From Ruminococcaceae bacterium UBA5391 (GTDB lineage Bacteria; Bacillota; Clostridia; Oscillospirales; Acutalibacteraceae), in NCBI GenBank assembly GCA_002410755.1, contig DHOL01000079.1, forward strand, positions 1 through 7,328: DNA of 7,328 nucleotides, in the 5' to 3' direction. The notes beneath the pieces were generated by a model. The model saw nothing but the letters and a program-made list of their open reading frames with translations. It did not search any database and was not told the DNA's origin. The position numbers and the translations under genes are program-made. Below are positions 1-5,459 of the stretch, one piece after another. The number at the start of each line of letters is the position of its first letter. Position 1 is the first letter of the stretch.

Positions 1-31
1 GTAGCGCTCTACCAAGCTGAGCCACACCTCG
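1..31 (-). tRNA. Partial tRNA (5' part only), probably tRNA-Pro
   Basis: Read on the minus strand, the first 30 or so tRNA positions are visible: a seven-base acceptor strand CGAGGTG, then TG, a four-base D stem GCTC/GAGC around a loop with the invariant GG, and the start of the anticodon stem (CTAC). The anticodon and the 3' half lie beyond the left edge. A C at position 1 is typical of bacterial tRNA-Pro (and of initiator tRNA), and the D arm resembles clostridial tRNA-Pro, so Pro is the best guess. The identity is inferred, not read. Confidence 0.75.
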
Positions 32-56
32 AAAAAGAAAGCCCCAAGCATGGGGC
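32..56 (-). terminator. Terminator-like hairpin between two tRNAs
   Basis: On the minus strand, ten bases after the mature 3' end of tRNA-Gln, a perfect GCCCC/GGGGC stem (52-56 with 41-45, six-base loop) is followed by TTTCTTTTT (40-32). This has the shape of an intrinsic terminator. The U-tract runs straight into the first base of the next tRNA at 31, so it may be a partial terminator or a processing signal rather than a full stop. Confidence 0.55.
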
Positions 57-65
57 CATGTTTAG

Positions 66-136
66 TTGCGGAAGAAGGATTCGAACCCTCACATACAGAG
101 TCAGAGTCTGTTGTGCTACCTTTACACAATTCCGCA
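66..136 (-). tRNA. tRNA-Gln (anticodon CUG)
   Basis: The 71-base gene folds completely: acceptor TGCGGAA/TTCCGCA with discriminator A; a D stem of four pairs with GG in the loop; anticodon stem ACAGA/TCTGT with loop CTCTGAC, giving anticodon CTG for codon CAG; a four-base variable loop; and T stem GAGGG/CCTTC with loop TTCGAAT. The U1-A72 first pair is typical of tRNA-Gln. CCA is not encoded (the bases after the discriminator read CTAAAC), so it must be added after transcription. Its own consensus promoter lies just upstream at 162-189. Confidence 0.96.
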
Positions 137-161
137 ATATTTCTTTACAACAGCAAACCTA

Positions 162-189
162 ATTATACCAGAACATGCAGATTTGTCAA
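162..189 (-). promoter_or_regulatory. Sigma-A promoter of the tRNA-Gln gene
   Basis: On the minus strand there is a perfect -35 TTGACA (189-184), a 16-base spacer and a perfect -10 TATAAT (167-162), preceded by TGG as an extended -10. The expected start near 155 leaves a leader of about 20 bases before the tRNA, as usual for a stable-RNA promoter. Confidence 0.9.
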
Positions 190-254
190 TCCCTTTTCGC
201 ATTTTCCGTTAAATTACATAAGGATTCTTTCTTCCCCACTAACTGCGGGCAGTA

Positions 255-263
255 TGGTATACT
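255..263 (+). promoter_or_regulatory. Extended -10 promoter of the pentapeptide-repeat gene
   Basis: TGG followed by TATACT (258-263) forms an extended -10 element about 28 bases before the start codon at 292. No good -35 is present at the usual distance (235-240 reads CCCACT), which is tolerable for an extended -10 promoter. With the tRNA promoter on the other strand, this makes 137-291 a divergent control region holding no further gene that I can see. Confidence 0.55.
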
Positions 264-291
264 GCTGTAGAGAAAAGGAAGGGATACCCTT

Positions 292-900
292 ATGGCAGAA
301 GAAAAAATGCAGGAACAGATTATGCGGGCCGTACAGGATGAAGAGGACCTGAATGGTAAAATTTTTTCCGGTGAAAAAATGGAAAGCACAGATTTTCCGG
401 GCGTAGGGTTTCACGGATGCCGGTTGGAAGACTGCCGTCTTTTGAACTGCAACGCAGAAGGATGTTATTTTGAAGACTGTGTGCTGAAAAACTGCGACTT
501 TTCCAATACATCATTCGTAAACTGCTGTTTTCGCCGTGTAAAAATGATTTCCTGCAAGCTGCTTGGCACCAGTTTTTCCGGTGCCATTTTGGATGGTACA
601 GAATTTAAGTTGTGCCCCTGCCGTCTGGCCGAATTTCCCTCCGCAAAGTTCCGGCACACGGTTTTCTCCGGCTGCGGCCTTACAGAATGCTCTTTTCAAG
701 AATGTGAGCTGCATGGAACTGTATTTTCCGGCTGCGGAATGAACAAATGCAGTTTTCTCCATACATCTCTGCGGGGCATTGACCTGCGAAGCGACGAAAC
801 GCGCGGACTTACTGTTTCCGGTCCGGAACTGCACGGAGCAATCGTCACACCTGCGCAGGCATGTGAGCTTTCCCGCTACCTCGGCCTGGTAATCAAATGA
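292..900 (+). CDS. Cysteine-rich pentapeptide-repeat protein
   Basis: This 202-residue protein consists almost wholly of pentapeptide repeats, which fold as a right-handed four-sided beta-helix. After an acidic N-terminus (1-30) the repeats run without a phase break from about residue 31 to 165: every fifth residue (35, 40, 45 ... 165) is nearly always Phe, Leu or Met (exceptions Ala55 and Cys110), and the residue two before it is small or Cys. Fourteen of these 27 inward positions are Cys. A short non-repeat tail (about 166-202) ends in a TPAQACELSRYLGL segment, resembling the helical end of related Firmicutes proteins. There is no signal peptide or membrane segment, so it is probably cytoplasmic. 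The start is set by AAGGAAGGG at 275-283, eight bases upstream. It is transcribed alone and converges with the flavoprotein operon. Some relatives (Qnr, MfpA) mimic DNA and protect gyrase, but nothing here proves that role. Confidence 0.9.
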   Translation: MAEEKMQEQIMRAVQDEEDLNGKIFSGEKMESTDFPGVGFHGCRLEDCRLLNCNAEGCYFEDCVLKNCDFSNTSFVNCCFRRVKMISCKLLGTSFSGAILDGTEFKLCPCRLAEFPSAKFRHTVFSGCGLTECSFQECELHGTVFSGCGMNKCSFLHTSLRGIDLRSDETRGLTVSGPELHGAIVTPAQACELSRYLGLVIK

Positions 901-947
901 AAAAGCCGGAAATGTCTTTCTCTCCATTTTCTGGGGAAAGCAGGCAC

Positions 948-2531
948 CTAGCGGAAAAGGATTGCTTCAGCACATCGGATACCGTCAACAGCAGCGGAAA
1001 CAATGCCGCCTGCGTAACCGGCACCCTCGCCGCAGGGGTAAAGGCCGCGGAGGCCAACAGACTGGGAATCCTTCCCGCGCAGCAGCCTTACCGGTGAGGA
1101 AGAGCGGCTCTCGACAGCCGTCAGCACTGCATCCGGATTTGCAAAGCCCCGGAGCCTTTGATCCATCAGGCGAATCCCTTCTCGCATGGAGTTAGCGACA
1201 AAATCCGGCAGGCATTGATCCAGGGAAGACGGCACCACACCCAGCGGATAGGAAGGCTCCACTTCCCCAAAGCCTGCCGAGGGGCGCCGGGCAAGAAAAT
1301 CTCCAACACGTTGCGCAGGTGCCCGATAGTCCCCGCCGCCGAGGAAAAAGGCCCGTTCTTCAAGCCTTCGCTGGAATTCCACACCCGCAAGGGGCCCTGT
1401 CCCCCCGAAATCCGCAGGGCCCACCCCGACAAGCAGCGCAGAATTCGCATTCTGCCCATCCCGCGCAAAAGTGCTCATTCCGTTCGTGACAACACGGCCT
1501 TTCTCGCTTGACGCAGCCACGACCGTCCCACCCGGGCACATACAGAAAGTATAGACGCCCCGCCCGTTTGGCAGGTGTACCGCCAGGCGGTAATCCGCCG
1601 CGCCGAGCGACGGGTTCCCTGCAAACTTTCCGTACTGTGAAGCGTCAATCAATTTCTGTGAATGCTCAATGCGCGCACCGACAGAAAACGCCTTTGCCTC
1701 CATCGGGATGCCTTGAGAAAAAAGCATCTGAAACGTATCGCGCGCACTGTGCCCCACAGCAAGCACCACTGCGTCTGTTCCCAGTCTTTTCGTATTCCCG
1801 CCGTGTGTCTGGCACTCAACGCCGCTTACAGCGCCATCCTTCACGGAAAGGCCGGTCAGTTTCGTATTAAAACAGATTTCACCGCCAAGCGAAAGAATTT
1901 CCTTCCGGATATTCCTGACAACACCGGGCAGCCGATCCGTACCGATATGCGGACGTGCAAGATACAGGATTTCTTCCGGTGCCCCGGCCGACGCAAACTC
2001 TTCCAGCACCATGCGGACACGCGGATTACTGATACCGGTATTCAGCTTTCCATCCGAGAATGTGCCCGCACCGCCTTCTCCAAACTGCACATTGCATTCC
2101 GGGTCAAGCTTTCCGGTCCTCCAGAAAGTATCTACCTGTCTGCGCCGCTCCTCTACACAGGAACCACGCTCAAGCACAATGGGAGCAAGGCCCGCATGGG
2201 CAAGCACGAGCGCCGCAAACATCCCGCCCGGCCCAAACCCGACAACAACAGGCCGCTCCTCCCCATGATTCTTTGCCTGAGGCCATTCCATCCGGAACGG
2301 CTCTTCGGGGACTATTTTCCGGTCATGGGGCGCATTGTTCCGCAGGCAGTCCACGTCTACGGTACAGGTAAAATGGACATCATCACGGCGGCGCGCATCC
2401 ACAGACTTCCGGCGCAGTCTCAGCGAATGGATCTGCTCCGGCCTCACACGCAACCGTTTCGCCGCTCCACGTTTTAAGTCCTCCACGCCACCATTAAGTT
2501 CCATGCGGATATCTGAAATTCGATAAATCAT
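948..2531 (-). CDS. COG2509-type FAD-dependent oxidoreductase
   Basis: The 527-residue protein has an N-terminal domain of about 85 residues (MIYRISDIRM..., with KSVDARRRDD near 42-51), then a dinucleotide-binding fold: VVVGFGPGGMFAAL (95-108) ending in an acidic ERG at 121-123. Further family landmarks are FGEGGAGTFSDGKLNTG (150-166), VVLAVGHSARD (255-265), VESRSSSPVR (473-482) and the FAD-contacting GLYPCGEGAGYAGG (496-509). It belongs to the large family of uncharacterised FAD-dependent dehydrogenases; the substrate is unknown. The start at 2531 is chosen because its ATG overlaps the stop of the upstream flavoprotein gene (ATGA) and has an AAAGGGAG site; an in-frame ATG 25 codons earlier lies inside that gene and adds a non-family extension. 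It is the last gene of the minus-strand operon and is probably translationally coupled. Confidence 0.92.
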   Translation of the reverse strand: MIYRISDIRMELNGGVEDLKRGAAKRLRVRPEQIHSLRLRRKSVDARRRDDVHFTCTVDVDCLRNNAPHDRKIVPEEPFRMEWPQAKNHGEERPVVVGFGPGGMFAALVLAHAGLAPIVLERGSCVEERRRQVDTFWRTGKLDPECNVQFGEGGAGTFSDGKLNTGISNPRVRMVLEEFASAGAPEEILYLARPHIGTDRLPGVVRNIRKEILSLGGEICFNTKLTGLSVKDGAVSGVECQTHGGNTKRLGTDAVVLAVGHSARDTFQMLFSQGIPMEAKAFSVGARIEHSQKLIDASQYGKFAGNPSLGAADYRLAVHLPNGRGVYTFCMCPGGTVVAASSEKGRVVTNGMSTFARDGQNANSALLVGVGPADFGGTGPLAGVEFQRRLEERAFFLGGGDYRAPAQRVGDFLARRPSAGFGEVEPSYPLGVVPSSLDQCLPDFVANSMREGIRLMDQRLRGFANPDAVLTAVESRSSSPVRLLRGKDSQSVGLRGLYPCGEGAGYAGGIVSAAVDGIRCAEAILFR

Positions 2532-3790
2532 GTTTCTCCCTTTCCGGCAGGGACAAGCGCTTCTGCTGCTGCCAGCCCTGCCGTGATGCCGCTTGCCCAT
2601 GCCCACTGCAGGTTGAAACCTCCGCAGCCGCCGTCAACATTCAGGAGTTCCCCACAGAGGTACAGCCCCTGGCAGAAACGGGACTGAAGGCCACTGTCCA
2701 CTTCTGCAAGCGGCACGCCGCCCGCTGTAACCTGCGCGTTCTGCCAGGAAAGGGTACCAAGCACAGGGAACCGGAAATCTTTCATCTCTGCTGCAATTCC
2801 CGCACAATCCCCGCCCGAAAGCAAACCGGCAGGGACAGAAGCACCGTCGAGTGCCGTCTTCACAACTTCCGAAGCAAGAGAGCGGTTGAGCATCCCCTCC
2901 GCCAACGCCGAAGCGGGTCCACTGCCAAACCGCTCTGCTTGTGCATGGAACTGCCGTGCAAGCTCATCCGAGTGGTATTCCGGTGCAAGGTCAAGGGAAA
3001 TTTCCAGCGTTTCCGCGCATGATTCCCCTGCAAGCCGGGAAAGCTCAAAGATACAAATACCTGAAAGTGAATTCTCGGTAAACTGTACTTCACCTTCCGC
3101 CTTTTGAAAGGTTTTACCGCCTGCAAGGAGTGAAGCCACAGCAATACAGCGCACGCCCTTGAGCGGGCGGGTCCTCTTTGCATCGGTACGGATTTGCACA
3201 AGTGCAGGCCGCAGTTCTGTGATGCTGTGCCGGAACGGGTGCAGCAACGCATAGCCGCTGCCGTCTGATCCGGACTGCGGGCAGGCCTTTCCACCCGTTG
3301 CGACAACGATCTTCCGTGCCTTCACCTTCCTGTCGCCTGAGACAGCCGCAAAACCACCGGGAATATTTTCAATCCGGTTCACGGGGAAATCGCAGATCAT
3401 GTCTGCGCCGCAGGATTCAAGCCCGCGCCGCAGTGTATTCAGTACAGAGGAAGCCTGTAGGCTGTATGGATAAACACGGCCGCCATCCAGTTCGCGGCAG
3501 AAAAGCCCTTCCGAGCGGAACAGCCTGACAATTTTTCCCGGAGGGAACCGGCGCAGGATTGCTCCGGCCGCCGGAACGTCACCATGATAGCAGTCCGGCG
3601 TAAGGTGCATATTTGTCAGGTTACAGCGCCCATTGCCTGTCGTCAGGAGCTTCTTTCCTACACGCGGGTTTTTTTCCAATACGGCAACACGCACAGGATA
3701 CCCTTTCGTCTGTGCAGATTCAGCCGCGGCAAGCGCTGCGGCAAGGCCGGAGGCTCCTCCTCCGATTACGGCAAGATCATAAGTCTCCAT
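2528..3790 (-). CDS. BaiN/HI0933-family FAD-dependent oxidoreductase
   Basis: The 420-residue protein is full length for the HI0933/YhiN/BaiN flavoprotein family. The N-terminal FAD site is DLAVIGGGASGLAAAL (5-20) with acidic Glu39. Diagnostic motifs follow: GKKLLTTGNGRCNLTN (45-60), IVVATGGKACPQSGSDGSGY (161-180), VQFTENSLSG (235-244), QVTAGGV (353-359) and GLYLCGELLNVDGGCGGFN (375-393). BaiN of Clostridium scindens was linked to bile-acid dehydroxylation, but most members have no proven substrate and no other bai gene is present here, so that role should not be transferred. The start has a strong site, GGAGGGAGGGAG at 3808-3797, six bases upstream. It is the second gene of the operon, 42 bases after the small membrane peptide, and overlaps the next gene by four bases. 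Confidence 0.94.
   Translation of the reverse strand: METYDLAVIGGGASGLAAALAAAESAQTKGYPVRVAVLEKNPRVGKKLLTTGNGRCNLTNMHLTPDCYHGDVPAAGAILRRFPPGKIVRLFRSEGLFCRELDGGRVYPYSLQASSVLNTLRRGLESCGADMICDFPVNRIENIPGGFAAVSGDRKVKARKIVVATGGKACPQSGSDGSGYALLHPFRHSITELRPALVQIRTDAKRTRPLKGVRCIAVASLLAGGKTFQKAEGEVQFTENSLSGICIFELSRLAGESCAETLEISLDLAPEYHSDELARQFHAQAERFGSGPASALAEGMLNRSLASEVVKTALDGASVPAGLLSGGDCAGIAAEMKDFRFPVLGTLSWQNAQVTAGGVPLAEVDSGLQSRFCQGLYLCGELLNVDGGCGGFNLQWAWASGITAGLAAAEALVPAGKGET
2536..2543 (-). promoter_or_regulatory. Ribosome binding site inside the upstream gene
   Basis: AAAGGGAG sits four bases before the ATG at 2531 and within the last codons of the preceding flavoprotein gene. Together with the ATGA stop-start overlap it fixes the start of the COG2509-type gene and supports translational coupling. 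Confidence 0.75.
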
Positions 3791-3832
3791 CAGTTTCTCC
3801 CTCCCTCCATTGATGTCTTCCCGGGAATTCTA

Positions 3833-3967
3833 TTATAAAATAAGTATCAGCCAGGCCGAAACGGCAATCAGCACGGCAAACACAATGGCAAGGATTCTCG
3901 CGGCGAGGGGGTAGCTGCTCCCCTGCTTTTTTCTGCTTTTCTTAATTTTTTGCTGGTTCTTTTTCAT
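3833..3967 (-). CDS. 44-residue single-pass membrane peptide
   Basis: This short frame is 44 codons plus TAA. It starts MKKNQQKIKKSRKKQ, a strongly basic N-terminus (nine Lys/Arg in the first 14 residues), and continues with one hydrophobic segment from about residue 25 to the last residue (ILAIVFAVLIAVSAW, then LILIL). The layout predicts a tail-anchored membrane peptide with the basic end in the cytoplasm. That it is a real gene is supported by an excellent AAGGGGTGA site (3981-3973), five bases before the ATG, and a perfect TATAAT promoter element 24 bases upstream. It lies 42 bases before the BaiN-family gene on the same strand, so it is the first gene of that operon. I do not recognise a family with certainty. 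Tiny membrane proteins such as Prli42 share the general architecture, but no homology is claimed. Confidence 0.75.
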   Translation of the reverse strand: MKKNQQKIKKSRKKQGSSYPLAARILAIVFAVLIAVSAWLILIL

Positions 3968-3990
3968 GGGAATCACCCCTTGCTGGAATT

Positions 3991-4019
3991 ATTATAGCCA
4001 AAACCAGAGCGAAAAACAA
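3991..4019 (-). promoter_or_regulatory. Promoter of the flavoprotein operon
   Basis: On the minus strand a perfect -10 TATAAT (3996-3991) follows a weaker -35 TTGTTT (4019-4014) at the optimal 17-base spacing. The expected start near 3984 gives a leader of only about 17 bases, with the Shine-Dalgarno site almost at the 5' end of the message. Confidence 0.75.
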
Positions 4020-4056
4020 CCATTCTGGCAAGTTACAGAGTTGAAACCCATGATAA

Positions 4057-4081
4057 CAAAAGTTTTGCCGCCCACTGCGGC
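4057..4081. repeat. Two adjoining inverted repeats between divergent promoters
   Basis: CAAAA-G-TTTTG (4057-4067) is a perfect five-base-arm dyad. It shares its last base with a second one, GCCGC-CCACT-GCGGC (4067-4081). Both lie outside either predicted transcript, 38 bases behind the leftward -35 and 9 bases before the rightward -35, so they could be protein-binding sites rather than RNA hairpins. No regulator is identified, and short dyads can occur by chance. Confidence 0.35.
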
Positions 4082-4090
4082 GCTGATTTA

Positions 4091-4119
4091 TTGACAAGGC
4101 TACACTTTTGCCATACACT
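4091..4119 (+). promoter_or_regulatory. Sigma-A promoter of the LCP gene
   Basis: A perfect -35 TTGACA (4091-4096) and a -10 TACACT (4114-4119) are separated by exactly 17 bases. Transcription should start near 4126, leaving a leader of about 40 bases. The -35 TTG could be mistaken for an upstream start codon of the LCP reading frame, which argues against the longer version of that protein. Confidence 0.8.
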
Positions 4120-4153
4120 AGAGAAGTATTTTAGCGAGAAGTGCTTTTTGTGC

Positions 4154-4159
4154 GGGAGG
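4154..4159 (+). promoter_or_regulatory. Ribosome binding site fixing the LCP start
   Basis: GGGAGG is placed six bases before the ATG at 4166. No comparable site precedes the in-frame TTG at 4091, which is itself the promoter -35. Confidence 0.8.
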
Positions 4160-4165
4160 ATTAAA

Positions 4166-5371
4166 ATGGAGAACAGATATAACAGCAGCTTCCATCATGC
4201 CGGTCCATCCAGGGCAAACCGCGACTTACAGTTTGCCGCAACCCCGCCGAAAAAGCGCCGCCAAAATTATAGCCCCGACGGGGTTGACCGCTACAACTAT
4301 GTAGAAGACCGCGATAACCGCGATATTTACAGCAACAGTACGGTTACCCGCCGCAGCGGGCATCAGCCACCACAGAAAAAGAAAAAAGGCGGAGCAGGTA
4401 AGAGGATTTTCTGGACATTCTTTGTAATCCTGCTTGTGTTGGTTGGGCTTGGAGCCCTTTATTTCCATGTAATGGCATCGCGCTTAAACCGCTCAAACAG
4501 CGCGAGAATTGCAAGCACCCGTGCCAAATATATCGAGCAGCCTTCCGCGGCCCCCGCCTGGGATGTGGAATCCGACGGCAACGTCATCAATATCCTTCTG
4601 CTTGGCGTGGACAAAAACGTAGATGGTTCGGACGGCCGTTCTGATACTAATATTCTTGCCTCCATTGACCAGAAATCAAAGACTATACGTCTTGTCTCGT
4701 TTCTCCGTGACTCTTATCTGGAAATTCCAACCTTCGGGATGAATAAGCTTAATGCCGCCTATGTAAAAGGCGGTGTGGCACTAACTATGCAGACACTTGA
4801 AAACAATTACCGCGTGAACATTGAGCGGTACATGTCTGTAGACTTTAAGAAGTTTGCCGCTGTGATTGATAAGATGGGGGGACTTGATGTCCCAATGTCC
4901 GCTGCGGCATGCTCTGAAATCAACAGCCGCAGCGGCTCGAAGCTGAAAGCCGGCACCAACCACCTGAACGGGGAAGAATGCCTCTGGTATACCCGCATCC
5001 GCGACACTACCGACAGCTTTGGCCATGATGACTACGGCCGGACTGCACGGCAGCGTCAGGTTATCCAGCTGATTATCAGTAAAATGAAGTCTCTTAACCC
5101 GGTTGAGTCCAGCAAAATTCTCTACGATTATCTTCCCCTCATTGAAACGAACCTTACAGATCCGGAAATTGCCTGCCTTGCAGGCGTCGCCGCAGACCTT
5201 AAGGACTACAAAATAGAAAGCAAGCAGATGCCGGCGCCCAACACGTTTGATGATCAGAAATCCATCAAAGGCATTGGCCGTGTCATCACACTTGACCTTA
5301 AGAAAAACTGTACGATCCTTCGCAATTTTCTCTATGGGGATTCTTCATCCTCTGTAGCAAAAAGCAATTAA
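4166..5371 (+). CDS. LCP-family (LytR-CpsA-Psr) cell-wall glycopolymer ligase
   Basis: This 401-residue protein has a long basic cytoplasmic N-terminus (1-80, rich in Asn, Arg, Tyr and Lys), one membrane segment (about 81-104, IFWTFFVILLVLVGLGALYF), an outside linker and an LCP catalytic domain (about 140-310). Family motifs are NILLLGVDK (142-150), DGRSDTNIL (156-164), VSFLRDSYLEIP (177-188), KLNAAY (194-199), MGGLDV (237-242), LNGEECLWYTRIRD (267-280) and DDYGRTARQRQVI (288-300). These include the Arg and Asp residues that bind the pyrophosphate of the lipid-linked donor. LCP enzymes transfer wall teichoic acid, capsule or related polymers from a polyprenyl carrier to peptidoglycan outside the membrane; which polymer applies here cannot be read. 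No LytR_C-type extra domain is evident in the 90-residue tail. It has its own promoter and diverges from the flavoprotein operon. Confidence 0.95.
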   Translation: MENRYNSSFHHAGPSRANRDLQFAATPPKKRRQNYSPDGVDRYNYVEDRDNRDIYSNSTVTRRSGHQPPQKKKKGGAGKRIFWTFFVILLVLVGLGALYFHVMASRLNRSNSARIASTRAKYIEQPSAAPAWDVESDGNVINILLLGVDKNVDGSDGRSDTNILASIDQKSKTIRLVSFLRDSYLEIPTFGMNKLNAAYVKGGVALTMQTLENNYRVNIERYMSVDFKKFAAVIDKMGGLDVPMSAAACSEINSRSGSKLKAGTNHLNGEECLWYTRIRDTTDSFGHDDYGRTARQRQVIQLIISKMKSLNPVESSKILYDYLPLIETNLTDPEIACLAGVAADLKDYKIESKQMPAPNTFDDQKSIKGIGRVITLDLKKNCTILRNFLYGDSSSSVAKSN

Positions 5372-5384
5372 GTTTTTCCTTTTC

Positions 5385-5413
5385 TTTAAATTCGGTCTAA
5401 TGTCTGGTAAAAT
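5385..5413 (+). promoter_or_regulatory. Probable metG promoter
   Basis: TTTAAA (5385-5390), a 17-base spacer and TAAAAT (5408-5413) preceded by TGG give a reasonable extended -10 promoter. The expected start near 5420 leaves a leader of about 40 bases, too short for a T-box or SAM riboswitch, and none is visible. The 88-base gap after the LCP stop begins with a T-rich run (5372-5387), but I find no clean hairpin before it, so read-through from the LCP gene is possible. Confidence 0.5.
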
Positions 5414-5459
5414 AATGAATGGTTACTGATTAAAAATATATGGTTCCGGAGGCCAAAAA

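Noticed and set aside
50..352. Plus-strand open frame of 100 codons across the tRNA-Gln region
   Set aside because: It is the antisense of a tRNA; the GFEPS-type peptide is a typical artefact of reading the T arm backwards. It also overlaps the promoter and start of the pentapeptide-repeat gene.
901..947. Possible bidirectional terminator between the convergent genes
   Set aside because: CTTTCTCT (916-923) can pair with GGGGAAAG only with G-U pairs, no T-run follows on the plus strand, and the minus-strand version has mismatches; too weak to annotate.
1662..2477. Plus-strand open frame of 271 codons
   Set aside because: It lies antisense to the well-supported COG2509-type flavoprotein, has no family motif or ribosome site that I can see, and its composition fits a shadow of the coding strand.
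2532..2606. 25-codon N-terminal extension of the COG2509-type protein
   Set aside because: It lies within the coding end of the BaiN-family gene; the ATG at 2531 has a better site, an ATGA overlap and matches the usual family N-terminus.
2528..3790. Assignment of a bile-acid (bai) pathway role
   Set aside because: Only the family resemblance supports it; no other bai gene is present and the family is widespread in bacteria that do not modify bile acids.
4091..4165. 25-codon N-terminal extension of the LCP protein from a TTG start
   Set aside because: The TTG is part of a perfect TTGACA -35 box with a -10 at 17 bases, so this stretch is largely upstream of the transcript; the ATG at 4166 has a proper ribosome site.
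5414..5459. T-box or other riboswitch before metG
   Set aside because: The leader is only about 40 bases from the likely promoter, with no specifier stem, T-box sequence or terminator/antiterminator pair.
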